This document shows positions 49,033-58,232 of a stretch of 64,000 nucleotides of DNA, one piece after another. Source of the stretch: UBA4742 sp963773335 (GTDB lineage Bacteria > Actinomycetota > Acidimicrobiia > Acidimicrobiales > Acidimicrobilacustridaceae); NCBI GenBank assembly GCA_963773335.1, contig CAVZAT010000004.1, positions 620,001 through 684,000 on the forward strand, read 5' to 3'. Numbering within the stretch: the stretch's first letter is position 1; each line of letters opens with the position of its first letter. The notes under the pieces were generated by a model that searched no databases, was not told the origin of the DNA, and worked only from the letters and a program-made list of their open reading frames with translations. A program made the translations under genes and the position numbers.

Positions 49033-49247
49033 TCGTGTGAATTCGCAGGTCAGCCGCCCTATCCGCTGCGCCTGCTGATGTCGGTGGGATGTCCCATCCC
49101 GGCCCTCGTGCCACTGTCGTGCCACATCTCTTTGTGCCACATCTCTCATGTCGTCCCACGCGAGCGTCCGCCTCCCGGGGTGGGCATAGAGGATGTGAGC
49201 GGCCGTCGGGCACCTCACGCAGGCTTCTGATGTTGCGAGGTGTCGGG

Positions 49248-50412
49248 ATGGCGCGACAGCGAAACGTGTGGGGAACGGTGCGCAAGCTCCCCTCGGGCCG
49301 CTTCCAGGCCCGCTACAAGGTCGACGGCGAAGTGCACCGGGCACCGACGACCTTCGGCACCAAGCGCGAGGCCGATGCCTTCCTGGCCGGAGTGCGGGCC
49401 GACCTGACCCGGGGTCGATGGGCCGACCCACGAGCGGCAGCGATTCCCCTGCGGGAGTACGCGACCCGTTCGGCTCGCTCAGCACCCTGGGCTGCGACCG
49501 AGGACCGTGGAGCTCTACGAGAGCGAGCTGCGGCTGCACATCCTGCCGGCGCTGGGCGACGTGGCAATTGGCGAGCTGACGGTCGGGCGGGTGCGGGCCT
49601 GGCGCTCGACGATGTTGTCGGCGGGCTCACCGGGTCCTTCGACGGTTGCCAAGTGCTACCGCCTGCTGCGGGCCATCCTGAACACGGCAGTCGAGGACGA
49701 GCTGATCCCCCGCAATCCGTGCGTGATCAAGGGTGCCGGGGTGGAGCGGGCGCCCGAGCGACCGGTGGTGACCATCGCCCAGGTCTACGAGCTGGCCGAC
49801 GCCATCGAGCCCAGGTTCCGAGCCATGGTGCTGGTCGCCGCCTTTGCCGGTCTGCGCCTCGGCGAGCTGCAGGCGCTCACCCGAGAGCGCGTCAACCTGC
49901 TGCACGCCGAGATCCGCGTGGTCGAGCAACTGCACGAGCTTCGGGGTGGCAAGGTCGTCACGGGTCCGCCGAAGTCGGAGGCCGGCGTGCGCACGGTCGC
50001 CATCCCCGCGGCGCTGAAGCCGGAGCTCGAGCGTCACCTCGCCCTGTTCGTCGCTCCGGGCCGGACCGGCCTGCTCTTCTGTGGACGCCAGGGCCAACCC
50101 ATCCGCCGGGCCAACTTCTACGAGGTGTGGGACCGGGCCCGGCAGGCCGTCGGGGTGACCGAGCTGCACTTCCACGATCTTCGCCACACCGGCAACACCC
50201 TCGCCGCCGCGACCGGGGCCAGCACCAAGGAGCTGATGGCCAGGATGGGCCACGCCTCCCCACGGGCCGCGCTGATCTACCAGCACGCCATCCGCGAACG
50301 CGACCACGCCATCGCCCAGGCCCTCAACGACATGATCGAGGCGACCGTGCGCGGCCAGGCCGTGGGGTGCCGCCCGGTGCGTCAGCCGCCGGCTGGTCAG
50401 GGTGACGTCTAG
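49248..50412 (+). CDS. Tyrosine recombinase/integrase, one frameshift
   Basis: Site-specific recombinase. N-terminal AP2-like arm-binding part (GTVRKLPSGRFQARYKVDGE, with TFGTKREADAFLAGVRADL), SAM-like core-binding domain (VELYESELRLHILPALGD), and the catalytic domain with AFAGLRLGELQAL (first Arg), HDLRHTGNTLA (His-x2-Arg), MGHAS and the nucleophile in ALIYQHA. A frame break near 49470 precedes LAQHPGLRPRTVELY. It lies 216 bp after the tRNA. Its TAG stop lies exactly at the IS630 junction, so the original C-terminus may have been longer. Confidence 0.9.
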
Positions 50413-51622
50413 TGTCGTGACCGGCAACGTTGGGAGGGGTCGCGTCCACCGGTAGCGGGTCTGGGTCTGTTTTGATGCGGGCATGGAACCGGTACGTGTG
50501 CGGGACATCAGCAACGATGAGGGCAACCGGCTGCTGCGGATCGTGCGCCGCGGTGAGGGGTCGGTCGTGACCTGGCGGCGAGCCCAGATCGTGTTGTGGT
50601 CGGCCCAAGGGATGGCTGTCCCGCAGATCGCGCCGTTGGCGTTCAGTTCCGAGGACCGCGTCCGCGAGGTGATCCACAACTTCAACGACGACGGCTTCGA
50701 CTCGCTGTACCCGCGCGTACTCGGGTGGGCGGCCCCCGAAGTTCACGTTGCCCCAGCGGCGAGCGATCAAGAAGGCGGCGCTGTCGCGACCTGACGGATC
50801 TGGGTCGGCCGTTCTCGACGTGGTCGCTGTCGAAGCTGGCCGACTACCTGGTGCGAGAGGGGGTGGTCGACGACATCAGCCATGAGGGCCTCCGGGCGCT
50901 TCTCCGAGAGGAGGGCGTCACGTTTCAAGCCGTGAAGACCTGGAAGGAGTCCAACGACCCCGACTTCGAGGCCAAGAAGAACCGGATCCTCGAGCTCTAC
51001 GCCATCGCCGACCGAACCTGGCCCGCAGGGCCCGATGATCCGACCGTCGTGTTCTGCATGGACGAGTTCGGGCCCCTCAACCTGCAGCCTCACCCCGGCC
51101 ACCAGTGGGCGGCGGTGAGCGGCGAGCACAAGGACCCCGACCGGCCGCCGCGCCGGCCCGGCGGGCAACCTACAAGCGGCCCCACGGCGTTCGTCACCTC
51201 ATGGCCGGCTACGACCTCAGCCGGGACCGGCTTTACGGCCACATAGTCAAACACAAGGACCGCACCGTGTTCCTGGCGTTCTGCCGCTACCTGCGCTCGA
51301 TGTATCCGCTCGAGGTGCGCATCGCGATCGTGCTGGATAACTTCTCGCCGCACCTGTCGACCAGGACCGACCAGCGCGTCGGCGAATGGGCCGAAGCGAA
51401 CAACGTCGAACTCGCCTACACCCCGCACTACTCGTCCTGGCTCAACAGGATCGAGGCACAGTTCACCGCCCTGCGCCGCTTCGCGCTCGACAACACCGAC
51501 CACCCCACCCACCGAGCCCAGGCATCGCTGATCCGCCGCTACATCGCCTGGCGCAACCACCACGCCGACGACGGCCAGCTCGCTCAGATCGTGACCCGCG
51601 CAAACGTTGCCTGACGCGGCAG
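50412..51622 (+). mobile_element. IS630-family insertion sequence
   Basis: About 1.2 kb, flanked by TA at 50410-50411 and 51623-51624, the IS630 target dinucleotide. The terminal sequences are imperfect inverted repeats: 15 of 22 bases match, with GGCAACGTT shared at both ends. It carries one transposase reading frame broken in three places. Confidence 0.78.
50483..51614 (+). pseudogene. IS630-family transposase, three frameshifts
   Basis: DDE transposase of the Tc1/IS630 type. N-terminal helix-turn-helix region (TWRRAQIVLWSAQGMAVPQI), then the catalytic triad: first Asp in VVFCMDEFGPLNLQPHPG, second in RIAIVLDNFSPHLS, and Glu in PHYSSWLNRIEAQFTAL. Breaks lie near 50718, 50800 and 51150. If these are sequencing errors the protein is complete, about 375 residues; otherwise it is dead. 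Confidence 0.8.
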
Positions 51623-51624
51623 TA

Positions 51625-51934
51625 GCTCGTCGACCACGGCTTCGTCGCGGTCGATCGCCACCGCCGTGTGGGAACCCTTGTGAGGGTCAACCCCGATCAG
51701 TACCGTCATCATCATCCTCCTTGGTAAGGGGGACCGCGGTGGGCACTCCTGATTCGGGATGAGGTCGCGCACCTTCTCCGAGACCACACCGCGATCAGTG
51801 GAACCCGGCGGGCCGGCAACTCGTTAGAAAGCCAGACCCCACCAGGGGCCGGCCGGCTTGACGGAGCCCGCCCGCCGGGAACCACGACGCTACGAAAGCG
51901 TCTACCACCCACTCAATCAGGCACCTCGGCGCTC
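51625..51934 (-). mobile_element. IS110-family 5'-end remnant (copy A)
   Basis: Nearly identical to the right end of copy B (54890-55193): the first 30 transposase codons (MMMTVLIGVDPHKGSHTAVA at 51715 downward) plus its non-coding leader. The rest is missing: sequence identity stops at the TA of the IS630 insertion, so copy A was hit by IS630 and its downstream part was then lost. Confidence 0.82.
51716..51934 (-). ncRNA. Candidate IS110 bridge-RNA leader, copy A
   Basis: Non-coding leader upstream of the transposase start, where IS110-group elements encode the bridge RNA. It matches copy B except in two windows (51766-51785 and 51854-51865 approximately). Function is inferred from position and from the known biology of IS110; no guide-target pairing was established for this copy. 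Confidence 0.35.
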
Positions 51935-51967
51935 CTTGTTGAGGATGCCCGAGCGCCGGTGAGGGGC
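51921..51967. repeat. Recurrent palindrome, site a
   Basis: CGGCGCTC (51927-51934) pairs with GAGCGCCG (51951-51958) around a 16-base loop. Left arm GGCACCTCGGCGCTCC matches the shared motif. It abuts the IS110 copy A end. Confidence 0.7.
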
Positions 51968-52022
51968 GCGATAGGCCTGGCGGGCCGGGTGGTGTTCAGT
52001 CCTGCCTGGCACCCTCTCCATC

Positions 52023-52841
52023 TCAGACGGCGACGTCGCCTGCATCGACGAGCACGCTGCTCCCGGTCATGAACCCAGCTAGGTCGCTGGCACAGAACAT
52101 CACGACCCGAGCGACGTCATCGGCGACGCCAGCGCGCCCGAGCGGGAGGCGGGCCACCATCTGATCGAGGACGTCGTCCAGGCCTGCAGCCTTGAACGAC
52201 TCGAGGTTGGCCTCGATGCCAGGTGTCTCGATGAGGGTGGGCGAGACGGCCAGCACGCGGATGTCCTTCGGGCCGAGTTCGACCGCGAGGCTCTTGGTCA
52301 GGCCGAGGATCCCATGCTTGGACGAAACGTAGTGGGCAACACCGGGTCCAGTCGCTTGGTACCCGGCGGTCGAGGCGATGTTGACGATCACCCCGCCATG
52401 TCCGGCGTCGATCATGCGCTGAGCGGCTTCACGGCTGCCGACGAAGGTGCCGCGCAGATTGATGTCGAGGACGCGATCCCAGTCGTTGTTGGTCATGTCC
52501 AGCAACGGCACGCTCGGGTAGATCCCGGCGTTGTTGACCCAGATGTCGATGCCGCCCAGCTCGAGCACGGCGCGATCGGCGAGCGCCGCGATCGCGGGTG
52601 GATCGGCGACGTCGACGACAGAGCCGATGGCGCGGTGGCCGTAGCGAGCTGCAACCTCTTGTGCTGCCACCTTCGCGCCGACTTCGTCTATGTCAGCGAG
52701 CATCACGTCTGCACCGGCCTCCGCGAGGCGAGACGCGATCGCTGATCCGATGCCTTTCGCTCCACCAGTCACGACGGCTCGCCTTCCCTCGAGGGAAACC
52801 AACTCGGTGAGAGATCGGGAACTGACATCTTCGATCGCCAT
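52023..52841 (-). CDS. Short-chain dehydrogenase/reductase (classical SDR), 272 aa
   Basis: NAD(P)-dependent oxidoreductase. Rossmann motif VTGGAKGIGSAIASRLAEAG, NNAG in IDIWVNNAGIYP, and the Ser-Tyr-Lys site in STAGYQATGPGVAHYVSSKH. MLADIDE after the second strand suggests NAD(H). ATG 52841 follows GAGGG at good spacing; the upstream open frame is not conserved. It is the only intact metabolic gene in the island. Substrate unknown. Confidence 0.92.
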   Translation of the reverse strand: MAIEDVSSRSLTELVSLEGRRAVVTGGAKGIGSAIASRLAEAGADVMLADIDEVGAKVAAQEVAARYGHRAIGSVVDVADPPAIAALADRAVLELGGIDIWVNNAGIYPSVPLLDMTNNDWDRVLDINLRGTFVGSREAAQRMIDAGHGGVIVNIASTAGYQATGPGVAHYVSSKHGILGLTKSLAVELGPKDIRVLAVSPTLIETPGIEANLESFKAAGLDDVLDQMVARLPLGRAGVADDVARVVMFCASDLAGFMTGSSVLVDAGDVAV

Positions 52842-53082
52842 GACACCCTCGCTTTCTGTGCGGAGTCCTGGCACCGTTCTTCCGGGAGAGCCGCAACTAC
52901 GAACAGGACTCGACGCCCCATCGCGAAACGCTACGGAGGCGCAGCGGCTTCGGCCAGGGCCCAAAGTCACCTGCGTCGGACGGGACGCGAGGACACCGAA
53001 CATGCCTCCGTTGCCGGCCGAGACCAGTCGTCAGCCCCGCCACCCTGCTCTCTCATCACGGCTGGATAGGAGCAAATGGACA

Positions 53083-53131
53083 CCGAACGGCACGTAGGCG
53101 TCTCTAGCGATCGGCTCGACGCTCAGGGCTA
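53083..53131. repeat. Recurrent palindrome, site g (compensated stem)
   Basis: Begins CCGAACGGCACGTAGGCG. The stem is GCGTC (53098-53102) with GACGC (53118-53122), replacing the GGCGCTC/GAGCGCC stem of the other sites on both arms. Loop 15 bases. The gap 52842-53142 between the SDR gene and the next small gene holds only this. Confidence 0.6.
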
Positions 53132-53142
53132 CTCTCGGCAGA

Positions 53143-53599
53143 GTGCGGTGGGTCAAGGTTGCGCTAGCCGGAGTGGTAGTGGCCGCTGCGGCGTCGCTGG
53201 TGGTCGAACCTCTCTTGCACCCGAGCCGGAGCTGCAACGTGGTAGGCGCGGATTCCCACGGCTTCGTTCGTCGGCTCCGTCGTAGCCAAGGAGGGGCCGC
53301 GGGTGACCTACGAGATCGTCTCGCTCATGCCCTCACGGGCATCAGATGACGGTCCCCTTCGGCAAGGCGAACGACTGACTCTCGCCTACAGCGGCGGTGA
53401 CCAGCGGTTTGTCCACGATGGGCATCGCTACCTCGTCGACGCCTTTGGAACGGTCCCGGATGCTCTCAGCTCTGGAGTGCAGACCGCTGACGAATGCCCC
53501 AACGCGGCCAGCGGCGTGGGTACCTACCAAGCTGATGGCACCCACATCGACACAGGCATCTTCACGTCTGACGGTATCGACCGTACGTCTTGCCCGTGA
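53143..53599 (+). CDS. Hypothetical secreted or membrane-anchored protein, one frameshift
   Basis: Unrecognised. GTG 53143 begins MRWVKVALAGVVVAAAASLV, an uncleaved signal-anchor or signal peptide. Near 53268 the frame shifts and continues SVVAKEGPRVTYEIVSLMPS to DGIDRTSCP. About 150 residues, with a two-cysteine C-terminal half. The stop overlaps the next GTG (GTGA), so the two are coupled. Confidence 0.5.
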
Positions 53600-53735
53600 G
53601 CTTCGCGGCCGTTGTCATCGGCATATTCGTCGTCGCGATCGCGATCCTGGTGAGGAGACGACGCCCTCGCCTCACGATCGATGGCAGACCTGTCCGGCAT
53701 GGGGCTTCCGACCACTCCGCTCCTTCAGCGCGCAC
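53596..53735 (+). pseudogene. Small single-pass membrane protein, truncated by IS110 copy B
   Basis: GTG 53596 gives VSFAAVVIGIFVVAIAILV followed by RRRRPRL, one membrane helix and a basic stop-transfer. The frame stays open into sequence belonging to IS110 copy B with abrupt loss of protein-like composition after about 53735, so the original 3' end seems to be lost. The end coordinate is approximate. Confidence 0.4.
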
Positions 53736-53949
53736 CTTAACGAATCCTCTTTGGTTGTCAAGGGGGTCGGGTGGGGGTGTTGGGGCGTGTGGGGGTGAGC
53801 CGGGCCGGGTGACGGGCTGGCGGGCTGGGTCTAGGGTCGGGGCGGGTCCGGGAATGACCTCACCGAAGAGCCGATGTCAGGGATGTGGAGTCGGCCACGC
53901 TGGCAAGAGTCGTTCCCGTCTGTCTTCCCGGGCCCGTTTCAGCCGAAGG

Positions 53950-54976
53950 TCAGCGCCGGGCTCGAGAGTCGGCGATGAGTTGGCGGTAGACGACGTTGGA
54001 GAGCTGTCGCTTCAACGCTCGCAGCGCTTTCTTCTTGGTCTTGCCGGCGGCGAGTTTGGCGTCGTAGTAGCCGCGGCCGGGACTGTGCGCGCGTGGCGGA
54101 TCTGGGTGACCGCGGCCATGTGGATGGCGTGGTTGAGCTGGCGGTTCCCGCGTCGGCGACAGCCGGTGGATGCGATGGCCGCCTGATGACCGTTCGATCG
54201 GGGCGGTGCCGTTGTAGTTGGCGAAGGCGTCGGGGTCGGGAACCGGTGGGTTCGCGGGTGTAGCCGAGGATCATCGGCGCGAGCACGGGCCGATCCCGAA
54301 GATGTCGGTCAACGAGCTGTCCGACGCCGCAACAGCGTCAGCCAGTCGTTTCTTGCGGCGTCACTGGGTGTCGAGGCGGTCCAGGTCGTCGGCCAGCTCC
54401 GCCGCGATCTCGAGACGAGTCTGCGGGTGGCGGTGGTGGCCTCGAGCCCGTCGATCAGGGCTCTGGCCTGGATGTCACCAGTTCTTTGTCGATCCCGCCG
54501 GCCACCAACTCGGCCACGATGGCATGCAGGCGACAGGCGGTGCGGTTCCGGGCTCGACCCAGATCACCGTGGCGTTGGCCAACAACGTAACACGCTCACA
54601 TGATCCTCCGGGCGCACCTGCGCCAGGCCGGGGCGCGCAGCGCCGCGATCGCGACGGACCGGGCGTCGTTGGGGTCGTTCTTGTCGGAACGGCCGGTGCC
54701 CAACACCCGCACCCGCGCCGCCAACGTGGCCGGCACATCCAGCACCGTCTCACCGGCCGCCACCAGCTGCTGAGACAACAAGTAGCCGAGCCCACCGGCC
54801 GACTCGACCGCCCACGTTCGCGGCTCGAACCCCTTGGCCCAGCCGACCAGCTCGTCGACCTGACCGACCGTCGCCTCGACGCGTAGCTCGTCGACCACGG
54901 CTTCGTCGCGGTCGATCGCCACCGCCGTGTGGGAACCCTTGTGAGGGTCAACCCCGATCAGTACCGTCATCATCAT
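53950..54976 (-). pseudogene. IS110-family transposase remnant (copy B)
   Basis: Starts at 54976 with MMMTVLIGVDPHKGSHTAVA (first catalytic Asp in VDPHK), then TWAVESAGGLGYLLSQQLVA (Glu) and GRSDKNDPNDARSVAIAALR (DxxD-type pair). A break near 54600 and several more downstream disrupt it. The end keeps LAPMILGYTR and, frame-corrected, ALKRQLSNVVYRQLIADSRA, a typical IS110 C-terminus. Confidence 0.78.
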
Positions 54977-55193
54977 CCTCCTTGGTAAGGGGGACCGCGG
55001 TGGGCACTCCTGATTCGGGATGAGGTGCACACCTCTTTCGAGCCACACCGCGATCAGTGGAACCCGGCGGGCCGGCAACTCGTTAGAAAGCCAGACCCCA
55101 CCAGGGGCCGGCAGGCACTTCGAGAGCCCGCCCGCCGGGAACCACGACGCTACGAAAGCGTCACCACCCACTCAATCAGGCACCTCGGTTCGG
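54977..55193 (-). ncRNA. Candidate IS110 bridge-RNA leader, copy B
   Basis: Non-coding leader matching copy A outside two windows (about 55026-55043 and 55111-55123). Position fits the IS110-group bridge RNA. Only inferred. Confidence 0.35.
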
Positions 55194-55286
55194 GTTCAGC
55201 CTGGTGACCGAGGTTGGGCAGAACCTCGCTGGAACCGGTCATGGCGCCGTACCCGGTAGCCGATGGACACTGGGAACGGAGGGCGC

Positions 55287-55725
55287 ATGGAGACAAATGT
55301 CGAGTCGCCACGGGCCAAGTCGTGGGGTCGAGCACTGGGCGAGGCCACCGGCATCGCGGCTCGCAGTCGTCATAGCCTTCGAAGGCATCACGCTCCTGAT
55401 CGGCTTTCCCGGTCCAGGCGTGTTCCGCCGGTACAGCGCCGCAGATCTGACGGCGCTTGTCCACAAACTCAACTCGGAGCAGGCGCCGACCATCGTCGGC
55501 ATGTCCGACGGGCACCCCGAAGAGGGCACGAGCCACACGCCGTGGACGGCGGGACGCGCACACGTCGATTGGGTGCGCTCGCGAGTAGTTGTCTCCGGGA
55601 CCATCTGCCTCGTGCCGTATGGAAGGCCGCCCAAACCACAGATCCTGAGTGCCCGAGAATGGGCCATGGTGGCGAACCCGAACGCAGTCGTGTGGTGCCA
55701 GGTCGCACCAGCCGGGGTGCCCTAG
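55287..55725 (+). CDS. Hypothetical protein, one frameshift
   Basis: Unrecognised. ATG 55287 after AACGGAGGG gives METNVESPRAKSWGRALGEA; the frame shifts near 55355 to LAVVIAFEGITLLIGFPGPG (a probable membrane helix) and continues to 55725. About 145 residues. The TAG stop is followed at once by an inverted repeat AACGGT/ACCGTT and then site b. Confidence 0.5.
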
Positions 55726-55758
55726 TAAACGGTTAGCAGAACCTCGACCGTTGGGCGA

Positions 55759-55816
55759 CCGAACGGCACGTCGGCGCTCCTCAGCGATGGCACCCGAGCG
55801 CCGGGTCTGTGCGGGG
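55759..55816. repeat. Recurrent palindrome, site b (intact reference copy)
   Basis: Left arm CCGAACGGCACGTCGGCGCT (55759-55778), exactly the sequence restored by joining the flanks of the intact IS110. Stem CGGCGCTC (55772-55779) with GAGCGCCG (55796-55803), loop 16, and outer GCAC/GTGC. It follows a small gene's 3' end. Confidence 0.75.
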
Positions 55817-55900
55817 TCGGGGGGCGGGGCAAGGTAAGGGAACCGGGGCCCGAGATGCTACGTCGAACCTGTCAGGTGCCAGGCTGAAGGGCATGTCGTG

Positions 55901-56371
55901 ATGCGAAGATCAGCGCTCTTGGTCGTGGTCGTGGTCGGTGTGGTTGTCACGTCTGGTTGCGTGGCCCATCGGTCCGCCTCTAAGAACGTGATCTCGACCT
56001 GTGGCAGCGCCTACACCCTGCATTCCGCGAGCGGAACGGTCGTCATCGGCTCCTGTGCAGGGACGCTGTCGGTCGCTACCGCCGCCAAGCTGCACCTGTC
56101 CGTCGGCGACATGTTCACGCTTTCCCCTGTCCGGGAGGCTAGCGGCGCGAGCGATTTCGGCGTTGCCCGGTCGACCGATCCGGACGTAGTCGGCCTGGTA
56201 AGGAACGACCCGAAGGGGGCTGCCACATACCAGGCGAGGAGCGCTGGCTCGGCCACCCTGACAACCGCGTCGATATTCTGCACCGACGGCCGTCCAAGCG
56301 AACCGGCCGCGGCGAACCGCCCGGCCGTTCGAGAATGCCCGGTGGTGGACGTCACCGTCCGAGCAGGGTGA
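55901..56371 (+). CDS. Hypothetical lipoprotein, 156-157 aa
   Basis: MRRSALLVVVVVGVVVTSGC is a clear lipoprotein signal with lipobox VTSGC, so the product is exported and lipid-anchored. The rest has a conserved-looking internal CGSAYTLHSASGTVVIGSC and two more cysteines, with an overall beta-rich, Ser/Thr-rich character. GTG 55898 directly precedes the ATG and is an equal start candidate. No domain recognised. Followed by site f. Confidence 0.7.
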   Translation: MRRSALLVVVVVGVVVTSGCVAHRSASKNVISTCGSAYTLHSASGTVVIGSCAGTLSVATAAKLHLSVGDMFTLSPVREASGASDFGVARSTDPDVVGLVRNDPKGAATYQARSAGSATLTTASIFCTDGRPSEPAAANRPAVRECPVVDVTVRAG

Positions 56372-56372
56372 A

Positions 56373-56449
56373 GCCCGATGCCTAACGGCACGCCGGCGCT
56401 CATCGCGATGGAGCCCGGTGCCGACGCCGTGCGGTGCGCCGGATCGGGC
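56373..56449. repeat. Recurrent palindrome, site f (with outer 7-bp stem)
   Basis: GCCTAACGGCACGCCGGCGC left arm. Outer GCCCGAT (56373-56379) pairs with ATCGGGC (56443-56449); inner CGGCAC (56386-56391) with GTGCCG (56418-56423). The left arm has three extra unpaired bases relative to the right. Confidence 0.6.
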
Positions 56450-56841
56450 CTAGAGGGCACCCATCGAGCGGACAGCCTCGTTGACGACCAGCACGACTCC
56501 GAGCCCACCAGCCCGATGACCGCTGCAGCAGTCCATGCTCTGCTGATCGACCGGCGACTACCCACTTTCACGAGGAGCGCGATCGCGAGAACGACCAGGG
56601 AACCCGTAACCACGGCTCGGAGCATCATCACGTTGTGGCACCTCGAAGGCGCCGAGCTGAGCCAGTACGTCGCGTGGACGACGCTCTCACACGTCTGATC
56701 CGGGGGGACGTCGATCCAACTCACGCCGAACCAGACAGCTGACGCGATCAGGACACCAGCGGTCACCACCAGAACCAGGCGACCACGTAGCGATTTCACG
56801 CCCCGGTGATCGACCGCTACCCCAGTCACACGGGAAATCAT
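56450..56841 (-). CDS. Small multi-pass membrane protein, one frameshift
   Basis: Unrecognised. ATG 56841 gives MISRVTGVAVDHRGVKSLRG, then helices LVLVVTAGVLIASAVWFGVS, MLRAVVTGSLVVLAIALLVK and, after a break near 56510, LGVVLVVNEAVRSMGAL. About 130 residues. A pair of cysteines lies in the first extracellular loop. It converges with the lipoprotein gene; their ends meet over site f. Confidence 0.55.
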
Positions 56842-56875
56842 CGCACGAGGCAGACCATCGGAGCGCCGAACGGCA

Positions 56876-57136
56876 GTGAGTATGGGTGGTGGGTGTTGCT
56901 CGCTGGTAGTGAGTGGGCAGTGCCTCGTCCACCCGGTCTGACCCACCGAACGGCCGGCCCCCTTTGCGGGTGCCTTGGAAGTGATCAGTCGACCGGGTGA
57001 ACAAGGCACTGCTGTAGCACTCGCTGTCGGGGCGAACGTGACCGAAGAGGCGCCTGTCCAAGAGGCCCATCACTGTCCTGTCCGCCGCTCCGGCGGTGCG
57101 TGCCACCCCGCATCCGACAAGAGAGACAGGAGCGAC
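56876..57136 (+). ncRNA. Candidate IS110 bridge-RNA leader, copy C
   Basis: Non-coding leader between the left end and the transposase ATG. CCGAACGGC at 56946-56954 equals the target flank at 56866-56874, fitting a left target guide. A hairpin GGCCCCC-x4-GCGGG region follows. I found no convincing right target guide. Assignment is by analogy with IS110 bridge RNAs. Confidence 0.45.
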
Positions 57137-58213
57137 ATGACCACCATCGCGCAAGATGACCGCGCCGTCAGGGTGATCGGCGGGGTCGACACCCACAAAG
57201 ACATCCACGTGGCCGCCGTCATCGACGAACTGGGCCGCTTCATCGGAGCCGAGTCGTTCCCGACTACCACCCACGGCTACCGCCACCTGCTGGTCTGGCT
57301 GCAGTCCCACGGGGAGGTGATCGCGGTCGGGGTGGAGGGGTGCGGGTCGTGGGGCAAAGAATTGGCCCGCCACCTCACCGCCCGCAACGTTCGCGTGATC
57401 GAGGTGAACCGACCGAACCGTCAGAACCGCCGCCGGCGCGGCAAGACCGACCGGGTCGATGCCGAGGCCGCGGCCCGAGCGGTGCTGGCCGGCGAAGCCG
57501 TGGTGGTGCCCAAGGCCGGCACCGGACCCGTCGAATCCCTACGCCAGCTACGGATCGCCCGGTCCGGGGCGGTCAAGGCCCGCACCGCGGCCGCCAACCA
57601 GATCCACTCGCTGGTCGACACCGCCCCCGATGCGATCCGGGCTCAGCTGCGCGGGTTGAGCATGGGAAAGAAGGTGGCCAAGGCCATCAGCTGGCGGCCC
57701 GGCCCCGACCATGGCGCCGAGGCGGTCACCAAACGAGCGCTCGGCGCGGTGGCCCGCCGGTGGCGTCACCTCAACGACGAGATCCGGACCCTCAACCGCG
57801 ACATCAAAGCCATCCTCGACCAGCTCGCCCCCGACCTGCTCGCCCTGCGCGGCGTGGGATATGAGACCGCCGGCCAGCTCCTCATCACCGCCGGCGACAA
57901 CCCCGCACGCCTCGTCAACGAACGCGCCTTCGCCGCGCTCTGCGGAACCTCACCGGTGCCGGTCTCGAGCGGACGCACCAACCGCTACCGCGTCAACCGC
58001 GGCGGTGACCGCCACGCCAACTCGGCGCTGTGGACCATCACCCTGGCCCGCATGTCATCACACCAACCCACCCGCGACTACGTCGCCCGACGCACCACCG
58101 AAGGCCTCTCGAAGCCCGAGATCATGCGCTGCCTCAAGCGCTACATCGCCCGCGAGCTCTACCCCCACATCGTCGCCATCGACCTCGACCAACCCACCGA
58201 AATCGCTGCTTGA
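57137..58213 (+). CDS. IS110-family transposase, 358 aa
   Basis: RuvC-like DEDD recombinase: D18 in GVDTHKD, E67 in VEGCGSWG, and D105/D108 in KTDRVDAEA. The C-terminal Tnp domain has LLALRGVGYETAGQLLITAG, with a probable catalytic serine at 277 or 278 (PVPVSSGRTNRYRV) and the end VARRTTEGLSKPEIMRCLKR. ATG 57137 follows AGGAGCGAC. Uninterrupted, so probably active. Confidence 0.93.
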   Translation: MTTIAQDDRAVRVIGGVDTHKDIHVAAVIDELGRFIGAESFPTTTHGYRHLLVWLQSHGEVIAVGVEGCGSWGKELARHLTARNVRVIEVNRPNRQNRRRRGKTDRVDAEAAARAVLAGEAVVVPKAGTGPVESLRQLRIARSGAVKARTAAANQIHSLVDTAPDAIRAQLRGLSMGKKVAKAISWRPGPDHGAEAVTKRALGAVARRWRHLNDEIRTLNRDIKAILDQLAPDLLALRGVGYETAGQLLITAGDNPARLVNERAFAALCGTSPVPVSSGRTNRYRVNRGGDRHANSALWTITLARMSSHQPTRDYVARRTTEGLSKPEIMRCLKRYIARELYPHIVAIDLDQPTEIAA

Positions 58214-58232
58214 CACACAGAGGCGCATCACG

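Larger units (their letters stand above)
53740..55193 (-). mobile_element. IS110-family element, degenerate (copy B)
   Basis: About 1.45 kb on the minus strand. Right end (transposase 5' side) is 54977-55193; it is near-identical to copy A. The left boundary is uncertain. The element lies immediately before a site of the recurrent-palindrome type: ACCTCGGT (55184-55191) with ACCGAGGT (55207-55214). Confidence 0.75.
56876..58230 (+). mobile_element. Intact IS110-family element (copy C)
   Basis: About 1355 bp with a complete transposase and a 261-bp leader. The flanks CCGAACGGCA and CGTCGGCGCT join to 20 bases identical to site b, so the insertion point inside a recurrent palindrome is known to within the CA/core ambiguity. 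Different from copies A and B in sequence. Confidence 0.85.
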
